64,000 nt of DNA from CAYUUR01 sp052034685 (lineage in GTDB: Bacteria > Patescibacteriota > Saccharimonadia > Saccharimonadales > CAYUUR01), in the NCBI GenBank assembly GCA_052034685.1, contig JBPOIH010000011.1:1-64000 (forward strand). Reading direction: 5' to 3'. Position numbers and translations under genes: made by a program. The notes beneath the pieces are model-generated. The model saw only the letters and a list, made by a program, of their open reading frames with translations. It had not been told where the DNA came from and searched no databases. Below, in pieces: positions 26,490 through 34,788 of the stretch (position 1 is the stretch's first letter; each line of letters begins with the position of its first letter).

Positions 26490-27286
26490 TAGGAGATCTC
26501 GATGCTAACTGGGCAATGATCAGAGCCCATGACGTCGGCATGGATTTTGGCATCAGTTATTTTATCAGCAATTGATTTGCTGGCCAGCCAGTAGTCAATG
26601 CGCCAGCCTACATTACGAGCCCGCGCATTGGCCCAGTGGGTCCACCAGCTGTAGGCTCCTGTCTTGTCTGGGTAGAATTTGCGGAAAGTGTCTACAAAAC
26701 CTGCTTTCAAAAAGTTACTAAAGCCTTCTCGTTCTTCGTCGGTAAAGCCATGCTTACCAACATTTGGTTTAGGATTGGCTAGGTCGATTTCTTGGTGCGC
26801 TACATTGAGGTCACCACAAAACAGCACGGGCTTGGTTTCTTCAAGCCGCTTCATGTAGGCCAGAAACGCCGGGTCCCAGTGTTTATGCCGGAGTTCCACA
26901 CGTGATAAGTCACCTTTGCTGTTTGGCGTATACACTGTTGCGACAATAAAGTCCTCAAACTCGGCTGCCATCACTCTGCCCTCTTGGTTTGGGTCGCCAT
27001 ATGTATCGCCAGTTAGTTTGAACTGTTTGATGATGTCTTCTGGAAAGCCATTGGTGATACTGAGTGGTTTGACCTTAGAATAAATCGCCGTGCCACTGTA
27101 GCCTTTTTTGACGGCAGAGTACCAGTATTCTCGGTAGTCTGGCAGATCAACTTCGGCCTGACCAGGCTGGGCCTTAGTCTCTTGTAAGCAGAGAATGTCT
27201 GGGTCGTGTTCTTTGATAAACTGCTGAAAAGCGCCTTTGTTGAGCACGGCGCGGATGCCATTCACATTCCAACTATACAACTTCAT
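26489..27286 (-). CDS. xth: Exodeoxyribonuclease III
   Basis: AP endonuclease/3'-exonuclease of base-excision repair. MKLYSWNVNGIRAVLNKG opens the fold; the metal-binding Glu is in LCLQETKA, the DxN pair in GDLNVAH, and the catalytic pair ends in GSDHCPV. At 265 residues it is the usual length. ATG at 27286 is chosen because TATACT lies six bases upstream and the upstream extension is not conserved-looking. It is followed by the NUDIX gene. Confidence 0.96.
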   Translation of the reverse strand: MKLYSWNVNGIRAVLNKGAFQQFIKEHDPDILCLQETKAQPGQAEVDLPDYREYWYSAVKKGYSGTAIYSKVKPLSITNGFPEDIIKQFKLTGDTYGDPNQEGRVMAAEFEDFIVATVYTPNSKGDLSRVELRHKHWDPAFLAYMKRLEETKPVLFCGDLNVAHQEIDLANPKPNVGKHGFTDEEREGFSNFLKAGFVDTFRKFYPDKTGAYSWWTHWANARARNVGWRIDYWLASKSIADKITDAKIHADVMGSDHCPVSIEIS

Positions 27287-27360
27287 ATCTGCAGTATACC
27301 AGAATGCCATCCTGTGGTGATTGACTGTCGGGGCGGTTCTGATACACTTGTCTCTTAGAA

Positions 27361-28080
27361 ATGAAACTTGCAAACAAAAGAGTCCTGTTGAAAATATCCG
27401 GCGAACAACTTGCCGGTAGTCATGGATTCGGTATCGACCCTGAAGTTGCCCGCTACTTTGCGAATGAGCTCAAATCACTGCGCGAAGCTGACATACAGGT
27501 CATTGTAATTGTTGGCGGCGGTAACATGGTGCGCGGTAAAACACTTGCTGGCGAGAGCCAAATTAAGCGCGTTACGGCTGATCAAATGGGAATGCTATCC
27601 GGGCTCATGAATGCTATGGCCTTAACTGATATCTTTGAAGCAGAAGGCTTGCCGACGCGCTGTCTTAGTAATGTCTATGTTGAGCAGTTAGCAGAAAGCT
27701 TTTCATTCCGTCTGGCAGAAAAGCATCTACAGAAAGGTCGCGTTCTGCTCGTTGCTGGTGGCACCGGCCGGCCGTATTCAACGCACGACACAGCCGCCGT
27801 ACTCACAGGTCTTGAGCTGGATTGTGATCTCGTCATGAAAGCAACTAAGTACGACGGAGTTTATGACGACGACCCAGCGGTGAACCCGCAGGCCAGCAAG
27901 CAGTCCCAGCTTAGTTTTCAGTCGGCAATAGAGAATCAGAAGATCAATGTCATGGACAAAGCGGCCATGGGTCTGGCAATGGAACACAAGATGACCGTAG
28001 TAGTGTTTGACGCTATGAAACCCGGCAATACCCTACTGTCTGCCCAAGGCACGACTACCGGCACAACAATACAGTCGTAA
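27361..28080 (+). CDS. pyrH: UMP kinase
   Basis: Hexameric amino-acid-kinase-fold enzyme that phosphorylates UMP in pyrimidine synthesis. KISGEQLAG at the N-terminus, GGGNMVRG near 57, and GGTGRPYSTHDTAA near 137 (nucleotide and UMP sites) are diagnostic. The 239-residue length fits. Promoter TTGACT-16-TACACT with the -10 12 bases before ATG. It stands alone on the plus strand, away from frr/tsf with which it usually clusters. Confidence 0.96.
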   Translation: MKLANKRVLLKISGEQLAGSHGFGIDPEVARYFANELKSLREADIQVIVIVGGGNMVRGKTLAGESQIKRVTADQMGMLSGLMNAMALTDIFEAEGLPTRCLSNVYVEQLAESFSFRLAEKHLQKGRVLLVAGGTGRPYSTHDTAAVLTGLELDCDLVMKATKYDGVYDDDPAVNPQASKQSQLSFQSAIENQKINVMDKAAMGLAMEHKMTVVVFDAMKPGNTLLSAQGTTTGTTIQS

Positions 28081-28084
28081 TTAT

Positions 28085-28324
28085 CTACTTAAAGCGACTC
28101 AAAAGTACCGCGGCGTCTTTGTTGCTGAGCTTACCGTGCGAAGTTTCTTCTGCCGGCGTATGGCGCAGGTTGCGCAGAATCTGCTGGTAGGTTTTATGTA
28201 TGGTTTCTGTTGTCTGGTGTAAAGGACGAATCGATGCTTTTGGTGCTTTAGGCGCAGCTTTGGCAGGATAATTGATAAACCCTTGTATAGCATCACTCCG
28301 GTTAACGGTAGATGACTTACTCAT
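28085..28324 (-). CDS. Small hypothetical protein (79 residues)
   Basis: A basic, Ala/Pro-rich N-terminal half followed by a short helix. Not recognised. Its ATG overlaps the stop of the upstream 258-residue gene by one base (TAATG), which argues that it is translated by coupling. Last gene of a three-gene operon. Confidence 0.6.
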   Translation of the reverse strand: MSKSSTVNRSDAIQGFINYPAKAAPKAPKASIRPLHQTTETIHKTYQQILRNLRHTPAEETSHGKLSNKDAAVLLSRFK

Positions 28325-29100
28325 TACACAACCTCAACACATGGCCGAAACCGTTCGGTTTGCATGTAGCCTTTAGGGTCGTCCTGAGCAAAGCGGTAGG
28401 CGCCACTCATGAATGAGACAGACACAGGTTCGCTGACGTCGTGATTGAGCAACCATGTCCAGCTGTGATGGTCACGTGGTGTAGTGTGACGCAATGCGTA
28501 CACGGCGTATTCATGAATGCCAAAACCACGCGCGTCGTGCCCTGCAATGATATAACTTTGACTGCCAAGGATTTCCTCGGCGCTGCCAAAGTCTAGGCCA
28601 TCGATGCCGTCGTAGATGACGAGCAGTCGCCATTTTTTGGATGTAGTTGGTCCGATGATTGTTTCGTTCTGATCGCTGTAGCGGACGTGAGGTTGCTGCA
28701 AACGCAGGGCGTTCAATTGTCCTTGGTCTAGCATTTGTGTCGGTGGTATGAGTTGCATGGTAAACAAGTCAGGAGACACTTGTAGTTCGTCTGCGAGATC
28801 GTTAATGACTACTTGTGCTTTGGCAATTCTACGTTGTAGTGTTTTATAAGTCGGAATAGCAATACCACGTGCTTGCCATTCGCTTGCGAGCTCGTTATAC
28901 CAGTTGGCGGTTTCTGTCTCAGGAGTTTGAACTGATGTCTTGGCGCGATCTTTTCGGATAGCTGCAGCATAACGGTCTTTGTATTGTGTTGAGCTTGCAA
29001 AAAGCTGGCTGCGCTTTTGGTACAAACTACTGAGGTTGCTTTGTAAGTCAGTGATCTCTTGATCAATTTGGTTGAGTTTTTCGAGATTAGTAACTAACAT
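28324..29100 (-). CDS. Hypothetical protein with N-terminal coiled coil
   Basis: Residues 1-45 form a strong coiled coil (LEKLNQIDQEITDLQSN), a second helical region follows to about 110, and the last 130 residues look like a globular alpha/beta domain. No membrane segment, signal or known motif. It follows the 118-residue helical gene by nine bases and is coupled to the 79-residue gene. Confidence 0.75.
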   Translation of the reverse strand: MLVTNLEKLNQIDQEITDLQSNLSSLYQKRSQLFASSTQYKDRYAAAIRKDRAKTSVQTPETETANWYNELASEWQARGIAIPTYKTLQRRIAKAQVVINDLADELQVSPDLFTMQLIPPTQMLDQGQLNALRLQQPHVRYSDQNETIIGPTTSKKWRLLVIYDGIDGLDFGSAEEILGSQSYIIAGHDARGFGIHEYAVYALRHTTPRDHHSWTWLLNHDVSEPVSVSFMSGAYRFAQDDPKGYMQTERFRPCVEVV

Positions 29101-29109
29101 TGCGTTATC

Positions 29110-29466
29110 CTATCCGACAAGCTGGTTTGTTGGAGTATTGCTTGGTGCGGCAGCTGGGTTGCGTAGCTGTGCGCCAAAGTGCTCTTCAATTGCACTCAGG
29201 TGCTTGCCAGCTTGGTCGCTGACGGCAACGAGGCGCTGTGCATCGTCGGCAATCTTAGACGTCTGCGTAACTGCAATATTAATGCGCTGTACAAGATCTG
29301 CACGGAAAGCGTTGATGGTTGGTGAGCTAATTGCTTCACTCTGTTCAGAAAGGATCTCTGAGAGAATTTGTAGTGTTGGGGCGAGCTCACGGAGCACCGC
29401 ATCCATTTCGCGGACTCTGTTATTTGCTCGAGCGTGAGCCTGCTTATCAATTTTGTAGACAATCAT
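29110..29466 (-). CDS. Small helical hypothetical protein
   Basis: A 118-residue, almost entirely helical protein with a Pro/Ala/Asn-rich tail. AAGGAGT upstream of ATG is a good Shine-Dalgarno. First gene of a three-gene operon (29466 to 28085) whose members are all unrecognised and helical, suggesting a complex. It lacks the WxG turn that would mark a type VII secretion substrate. Confidence 0.7.
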   Translation of the reverse strand: MIVYKIDKQAHARANNRVREMDAVLRELAPTLQILSEILSEQSEAISSPTINAFRADLVQRINIAVTQTSKIADDAQRLVAVSDQAGKHLSAIEEHFGAQLRNPAAAPSNTPTNQLVG

Positions 29467-29547
29467 ACGAACTCCTTGTTTTGTAATGCTATCGTAGCAT
29501 CAAATACCAATAGAGTAAAGTACGTTGCCTAATACACCTGGCTACTG

Positions 29548-30951
29548 TTACAGTGGTTCGCCGAATTTACGACAATCTGGGACCAGCTTGGCGCTAAGGC
29601 CGAGATTATCGCGTGTTTCACAGCCGATGCCTTCTTGGCTGGCATAGACTTGATTGTAAGTGTTGTCAGCATAAATGTAATAGTATGATGCTCCAGAATC
29701 GCAGCCACTTTCTGATAAGACGAGCTGATCCGTTCCGTCGCGAGCCACAAGTGAAACGCGTCTGAAGTTATTTTCTACACAATCAAACGTCACGCGCTGT
29801 TCCATGTAATCGGTAATCTTGCTTGGCGTACCACTAGGGGCAAACACAAATGCTGCGGCTTGAGCGTCAGGATTGACTGCTGTACCTTTTTGACTCGGGA
29901 AGTTAACGAGTGAAAACAGAAAATTCTGGCTACTGACAGGTAGCTTAAGCTGGGTGACGGCAGCGGTAGGCCCGGCCAATTCATATCTTTGGGGAGGCTC
30001 CTGCCCTGCGTCAGTGAATGTGAAGTTATTTATCACAAAACCACGTGTTGTGATTACAGGCGCAGGATAGTCCATGGCGTGCTGGTTGATGCGATAGACT
30101 TCTTTGAGCTGCTGGTTATTGAGTCTGCCTACTTTGAGCGTGTACGATGGGTTAGTTGTGTCACTTCCAAGTACGTTTGCATAGAAGGCCTGCATACCAG
30201 GATCGTATGAAATGGCAATATCGGTTGTTACTTCAACCGCACCATCGGGGTTCATAGAAAAATCACTGATATTAATCTCTTGTGGTGGCCGGTTGATGCC
30301 CGTGGAGACGAGTACTAGCTGGCCTGAATTCATCGCTTCCTCATCGCCTTTTACGTATTGCATGTAGACGTTGTCGCCATCGCTGCCAACAATTTGCGCG
30401 TACTGATCAGGAGCATCAATGCCGCCCATAGTTTTACCTTCCAAACTCACTATAGAAATCGATCGGCTCGACGCCTCCTCTTCATAGGTATCCGTTATCT
30501 TTACCAGCGCATCATTCCCATGCCACGAGTACTGTGTACTAAGATAGTCATCGTCGTTTGGTAGCGTATAAAGAACAGCAAAATTACTGTCCAGAACGAC
30601 TTGTGATTGCTCAGAGAACCTGTCGGAATACGTATAGCCTGAGGCCAGATACTTGGTCTGATCAGGGCTTGGGACTAAGTTGGTTACTTCGCCCAAAGAT
30701 TCGGGTATGGAGTATTGCTTGCGCTCGCCGGTTTCGAGGTTTTCGCACTGCAGCAAAGGTCCATTCAGCGACACGCAGACCACACCGTTATTGTTAGTAA
30801 TATACTGCTTCCCACGTGCGGTCTCGCTGTCCTGCGCCGTCGGCTTGGTTGCGTACAAGTAGATTCCCACGCCTAAAGTAACGAGAGCGAGTAAAATCAT
30901 ACTTACGGTCACCCATTTGCTCTGCTGCATTGAGGGGCTGGAATCCTTCAT
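29548..30951 (-). CDS. Membrane-anchored protein, probable beta propeller
   Basis: One membrane helix (about residues 13-34), then about 420 residues of beta-rich sequence with repeated blades (for example PSPDQTKYLASG) of the kind seen in TolB/WD40-type propellers, presumably outside the cell. Two Cys pairs in the external part (VVCVSLNGPLLQCENL, SGCDSGAS) may form disulfides. TATACT six bases before ATG marks a leaderless start. Similar in design to the PEGA protein at 20110-21573. Confidence 0.75.
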   Translation of the reverse strand: MKDSSPSMQQSKWVTVSMILLALVTLGVGIYLYATKPTAQDSETARGKQYITNNNGVVCVSLNGPLLQCENLETGERKQYSIPESLGEVTNLVPSPDQTKYLASGYTYSDRFSEQSQVVLDSNFAVLYTLPNDDDYLSTQYSWHGNDALVKITDTYEEEASSRSISIVSLEGKTMGGIDAPDQYAQIVGSDGDNVYMQYVKGDEEAMNSGQLVLVSTGINRPPQEINISDFSMNPDGAVEVTTDIAISYDPGMQAFYANVLGSDTTNPSYTLKVGRLNNQQLKEVYRINQHAMDYPAPVITTRGFVINNFTFTDAGQEPPQRYELAGPTAAVTQLKLPVSSQNFLFSLVNFPSQKGTAVNPDAQAAAFVFAPSGTPSKITDYMEQRVTFDCVENNFRRVSLVARDGTDQLVLSESGCDSGASYYYIYADNTYNQVYASQEGIGCETRDNLGLSAKLVPDCRKFGEPL

Positions 30952-31006
30952 ACATTAAGTATAGTGCTATTGCGTAGCAAAATAAACAGCCGTAAGTATT
31001 ACATGC

Positions 31007-31150
31007 TGGCGGAGAGAGAGGGGTAACGCACAGCCGCGTCCGTTCTCGGAGCGAGCTCCTGCGAGCGGACTTGCTGACCGAACCTGGCTCGAATCCCTTT
31101 TCTTCAGAGAGAAGAAAAACGGCCACACTTTTGTGTGACCATTTCTCTCC
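31007..31150. mobile_element. Mini-element after tRNA-Ser, bounded by a tRNA 3'-end direct repeat
   Basis: TGGCGGAGAGAGAGGG at 31007-31022 repeats the tRNA-Ser 3' end (31151-31166) 144 bases away in the same orientation. Between them are a terminator hairpin (GGCCACAC-TTTT-GTGTGACC, 31121-31140, flanked by complementary A- and T-rich tracts) and the shared core: GTAACGCAC, GTCCG/CGGAC enclosing GGAG-CGAG-CTCC, TGCGAG, and GACCGAACC. No protein is encoded. Organisation is the same as at tRNA-Leu. Confidence 0.45.
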
Positions 31151-31242
31151 TGGCGGAGAGAGAGGGATTCGAACCCTCGAGACGTTTTGCAACGCCTACA
31201 CGCTTTCCAAGCGTGCTCCTTCAGCCACTCGGACACCTCTCC
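31151..31242 (-). tRNA. tRNA-Ser (GGA)
   Basis: On the minus strand: acceptor GGAGAGG with a matching 3' strand, anticodon arm CACGC-TTGGAAA-GCGTG with GGA at 34-36, long variable arm, T arm GAGGG-TTCGAAT-CCCTC, and encoded CCA (31153-31151). Confidence 0.95.
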
Positions 31243-31364
31243 CAGCTGCTTCATTATACGAAAATCTACCAAAATCCGTAACAATCTGGCAAAAACATAC
31301 CCTTATGCTTGTATACAGTGGTACGACAGGGATAGAATAGGAGTAACCTTTTATCAAAACACTA

Positions 31365-32258
31365 ATGGAGAAATCTGTGGCACTTATTCAGCTTAACGAT
31401 GTCAGCAAAATCTACGGTCTTGGCGACGCTACCACGGTCGCGCTAGAAGAAGTGACTTTGAGCATTGATAAAGGTGAGTTTGTGGCAGTGATGGGTCCAA
31501 GCGGTTGCGGGAAATCAACCCTGATGAACATGATTGGTCTGCTTGACCAGCCGACACACGGCGCCTACACGCTCGGTGGTCGTTCAGTCGCAAAGCTGCG
31601 TACTAATCAACGCGCTAAAGTACGTCGTGACAAGATTGGTTTTATCTTCCAGTCCTTTAATCTTCTGCCGCGACTCATCGTGCTAGAGAATGTCGCTCTA
31701 CCACTCGCCTACCGGGGCATGACACAAACGCGGCGGCTCAAACGCGCCAGTCAGCTATTGGCTCGTGTCGGCTTGCAAGACCGCGAATACTATATGCCCA
31801 AACAGCTCAGTGGTGGTCAGGCGCAACAAGTAGCCATTGCCCGCGCCCTCATTAATAACCCAGAAATTATCATTGCCGATGAGCCAACCGGCAACCTCGA
31901 CAGCGCCTCAAGCCGGGTGGTTATGGAACTCCTCAGCGAAATTCATCAAGATGGTAACACTGTGCTGATGGTAACGCACAACCCAGAGCTTACCCGCTAT
32001 GCTACCCGCGTGGTGTATATGCACGACGGCGCAGTTGTGCATGATGAGAAGAAACCAATCGGCAAGATCCCGGCACGGGCCAAGAAGATTATATTTACGC
32101 AGCATACCAAGACAGAAGAAGACGACCTCGCGGGCGTGTCTGCGCTGATGCATACAATCCCCGGTAAGGACAAATTACAGAAAGTCGTCAAGAAACGCCG
32201 CACCCGCAAGCCAAAGTCGTCACGCAAAAAGACCGCACGGAGCAAAACCCATGTTTAG
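31365..32258 (+). CDS. ABC transporter ATP-binding protein, MacB/LolD type
   Basis: Walker A GPSGCGKST (about residues 45-53), Q-loop, signature LSGGQAQQVAIAR, Walker B IIIADEPTGNLDS and His switch VTHNPE are all present; the family drives mechanotransmission through a MacB-type permease rather than solute import. The core is about 225 residues and is followed by an unusual 70-residue basic tail (KKRRTRKPKSSRKKTARSK). It overlaps the permease gene by 8 bases. Substrate may be an envelope protein, peptide or antibiotic. Confidence 0.94.
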   Translation: MEKSVALIQLNDVSKIYGLGDATTVALEEVTLSIDKGEFVAVMGPSGCGKSTLMNMIGLLDQPTHGAYTLGGRSVAKLRTNQRAKVRRDKIGFIFQSFNLLPRLIVLENVALPLAYRGMTQTRRLKRASQLLARVGLQDREYYMPKQLSGGQAQQVAIARALINNPEIIIADEPTGNLDSASSRVVMELLSEIHQDGNTVLMVTHNPELTRYATRVVYMHDGAVVHDEKKPIGKIPARAKKIIFTQHTKTEEDDLAGVSALMHTIPGKDKLQKVVKKRRTRKPKSSRKKTARSKTHV

Positions 32259-33468
32259 GGGCAATATCAAAATGGCATGGGCTTCTATCAAAAGCGCACG
32301 TTGGCGCAGCTTCCTGACGATGCTTGGGATTATCATTGGCGTGGTTTCGGTGGTAACGATTGTGAGCCTTGGCGAAGGTGTTAAGCGGCAAGTCGCTGGG
32401 CAGATTAATGACACGGGAAGTGACATTATCACGGTGCTTCCGGGTAAACAATCTGCCAGCACACAAGGTTATGGTCTGCAAGATTTTACAGCACGAGCAC
32501 CGCAAACATTGAGCGACAAAGATTACGTAGTGATTGACCAGACAGATGGCGTCGCTTCGACCGTGCCATTTAGTGTGGTGAGTGGCGTGGCAAGTGTCGA
32601 GAACCGGAGTATGCCAGAAGGCGTTATTTTTGGGACTAACCAAGATCTAGCAGCCACGCTCAACCAAAAAATTGAATTCGGCACTTTCTTTACTGAGGCC
32701 GAACTCACCCGCCAAGTTGCTGTAATCGGCAAGTCGGTTGCAGAACAGCTCTTCCAAGAAAACGTGCCAATCGGTCGCACGCTCACAATCCGGGGTGAAG
32801 ATTTTATCGTAAGGGGCGTACTTGAAGCTACTAAGGCAAGTCCGCTCAGTAGTGTTCCGAGCTTCAATGACGCCGTCCTCATCCCCTATCCGGTAGCAAC
32901 GCAGCTCGGCGGCGGCTCCTCGCCTATTTACCGTATTGTCGTCAAGCCTACTAATCCATCTGATACTTCTGCTGTCCGTAAAAGTATTGCTGATAGGCTC
33001 TATTTCTCTCATGCCAAGCAAGATGATGTGACAGTGCTGACGCAGCAGGACGTCTTGCGTGCAAATGACGACATCCTGACACTCTTAACGCAGCTAATCA
33101 CTGCAGTCGCCGCAATATCGCTACTTGTTGGCGGCATCGGCATTATGAATATCATGTTGGTCGCGGTCAGTGAACGAACTAACGAAATTGGTATTCGTAA
33201 AGCAGTTGGCGCAACCAACACGCAGATTCTCGGCCAGTTCTTGGTTGAGGCCGTAGTGCTTAGTTTCGCTGGTGGTATCTTTGGCGTATTTGCAGCCATC
33301 GCCGTTAATTTCCTCATACGCATCTTTACTCCGCTGCAGCCAGCTGTTTCGGCCTGGGTTGTACTGATATCAGTTGGAGTCTCAGTTGGCGTCGGTATTG
33401 TGTTTGGTATTGCCCCTGCTATCAAAGCTGCTCGCAAGCACCCAATTGACGCCTTGCGCCAGGTTTAG
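32251..33468 (+). CDS. MacB/FtsX-family ABC transporter permease
   Basis: N-terminal membrane helix (about 20-42), a large periplasm-facing MacB core domain (45-270) and three C-terminal helices with the FtsX-domain motif GIMNIMLVAVSERTNEIGIR followed by KAVGAT. The 405-residue length is typical. Together with the preceding ATPase it makes a complete exporter. No periplasmic adaptor gene is adjacent, as expected if the cell lacks a Gram-negative-type outer membrane. Confidence 0.94.
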   Translation: MFRGNIKMAWASIKSARWRSFLTMLGIIIGVVSVVTIVSLGEGVKRQVAGQINDTGSDIITVLPGKQSASTQGYGLQDFTARAPQTLSDKDYVVIDQTDGVASTVPFSVVSGVASVENRSMPEGVIFGTNQDLAATLNQKIEFGTFFTEAELTRQVAVIGKSVAEQLFQENVPIGRTLTIRGEDFIVRGVLEATKASPLSSVPSFNDAVLIPYPVATQLGGGSSPIYRIVVKPTNPSDTSAVRKSIADRLYFSHAKQDDVTVLTQQDVLRANDDILTLLTQLITAVAAISLLVGGIGIMNIMLVAVSERTNEIGIRKAVGATNTQILGQFLVEAVVLSFAGGIFGVFAAIAVNFLIRIFTPLQPAVSAWVVLISVGVSVGVGIVFGIAPAIKAARKHPIDALRQV

Positions 33469-33484
33469 ACCCTTATAAACACAG

Positions 33485-33513
33485 TACCCTGCTCCGGGTG
33501 CAGAAGCAGGGTA
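33485..33513 (+). terminator. Hairpin after the ABC exporter genes
   Basis: Nine-base stem TACCCTGCT/AGCAGGGTA with an 11-base loop, followed by TTATATT. Lies 17 bases after the permease stop. Nothing else is seen up to 33656 except the promoter of the next gene. Confidence 0.6.
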
Positions 33514-33656
33514 TTATATTGGCAACATTGTTTTAGAGCAAGTGTGCCACAACTATAGGTAATACTAGCATAGCCCCAAAAACATTTCTAGATATTTAAC
33601 ACTGATACGCAGCCGATTTTTGCTATTTAGGGCATTACAGTATATATTGCAGCCAC

Positions 33657-33983
33657 ATGGATTCACTCAAGAACTCTTGGAAACGTTTGCCTGCTCAGGT
33701 TCGCCAGGCAGTAGTGTTGGTGATTGGTATGGCATTTGTCATCGCTGCTCCATTTACGGGAGTTCTACCTGGTCCAGGCGGCATACCGGTGTTTTTAGTA
33801 GGAGTGGCTATTCTTGCAACTGAGTTCCATTGGGCAGCGCGCCTGCGTGACTATTGTCTGAGGCTGCTGCACGAATTTGGCATCTACTACCGCAAACATC
33901 GCTTTCATGGCAATCTACTTATAGCTACCTTGATCATCGCTGGCGCAGCGATAAGCTACGTCGTGTATACCCGTATCCTGTAA
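33657..33983 (+). CDS. PGPGW-family membrane protein
   Basis: A 108-residue protein with three hydrophobic segments (about 17-33, 36-52, 84-103). TGVLPGPGGIPVFLVGVAIL followed by ATEFHWA matches the short PGPGW/TIGR02611 family of membrane proteins, although the Trp of the name motif is Gly here. Function of the family is unknown. TATATT eight bases before ATG points to a leaderless message. Confidence 0.8.
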   Translation: MDSLKNSWKRLPAQVRQAVVLVIGMAFVIAAPFTGVLPGPGGIPVFLVGVAILATEFHWAARLRDYCLRLLHEFGIYYRKHRFHGNLLIATLIIAGAAISYVVYTRIL

Positions 33984-34006
33984 CCCCGCGCAAACTTACG
34001 TCAACC

Positions 34007-34036
34007 AAAAAGCGTCCCCGGTAAGGGACGCTTTTT
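34007..34036. terminator. Bidirectional terminator
   Basis: Perfect 12-bp stem AAAAAGCGTCCC/GGGACGCTTTTT with a six-base loop, between the convergent PGPGW and LPSTG genes. Confidence 0.9.
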
Positions 34037-34057
34037 AGTATCAGCAGTCAGTCGATA

Positions 34058-34684
34058 TTATCGACGAGTGCGTCGTGAGCGGATGTTGTGCGCAACACCA
34101 GCGAGTGAACCGGTCAACAGTACAGGCGCGATAACGCTTGCAGGACCAGTGCTAGGAAGAGCAGAAGGAGTTACTGTCTGAGGTGTCTCAGGAGTAACAG
34201 GCTTTACTGGGTCTGGACATTTCTCGCCACCGTGCTTCCAGTCGATCAAACGACCTGGCTCAGTTGCGTAGTCTGGAGTACCAGCAGCAGTTGTTGGGCT
34301 TGTACCGCGTAGTAAGTCAGCCTGGAAGAAACGTACAACGTTCTTGTCAGTCTCACAAACCGGGAGGTTTACAGTAACTTCGTGGATACCCACGGCGTAC
34401 TTGCCAGTTTTGAAGTCGTAAAGCTTCTGTTCGTTGAGAGGCAAACCCTTAAGGTTTGGTGCTTCCCAAGAAGCGAAGGTTACGTCTTGCATACAGCCAG
34501 CGTCACCTTTTACGGCAAACTTAACTTTTGCAGTTGTACCTGTTACGGTAATGTTCTTCTGCGTGTGGTCACCGCCTACGGCGCCAACGTTACATTCAGC
34601 AGCTTTCGTCTGAGTTGCAGGAATGATAGCTACGATTGAAGCAGCGGTCATAACACCTGCGATCACAAAATTGCGAATCTTCAT
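34058..34684 (-). CDS. Secreted protein with LPSTG sortase signal
   Basis: A Sec signal peptide (residues 1-27, cleavage after QTKA) leads a 140-residue beta-rich domain with three Cys, a Pro/Thr-rich stalk (VKPVTPETPQTVTPSA) and a C-terminal sorting signal: LPSTG, a hydrophobic stretch and RSRRTRR. This is the standard design of sortase-anchored wall proteins. The Shine-Dalgarno GGAAAGGG upstream of ATG fixes the start. The sortase at 21577 is the only candidate in the window to process it. Confidence 0.9.
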   Translation of the reverse strand: MKIRNFVIAGVMTAASIVAIIPATQTKAAECNVGAVGGDHTQKNITVTGTTAKVKFAVKGDAGCMQDVTFASWEAPNLKGLPLNEQKLYDFKTGKYAVGIHEVTVNLPVCETDKNVVRFFQADLLRGTSPTTAAGTPDYATEPGRLIDWKHGGEKCPDPVKPVTPETPQTVTPSALPSTGPASVIAPVLLTGSLAGVAHNIRSRRTRR

Positions 34685-34788
34685 ATTATTTTTCCCTTTC
34701 CTTCCACCCCTAATTGGGGATTGACTACATATTAGCATAATCATGCGTATATGTCAACAACCTTTAGCAGTATTATTTATCCACAGCT

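Noticed and set aside
29110..29466. WXG100/ESX-type secretion substrate
   Set aside because: Size and helicity fit, but there is no WxG motif and no type VII ATPase nearby.
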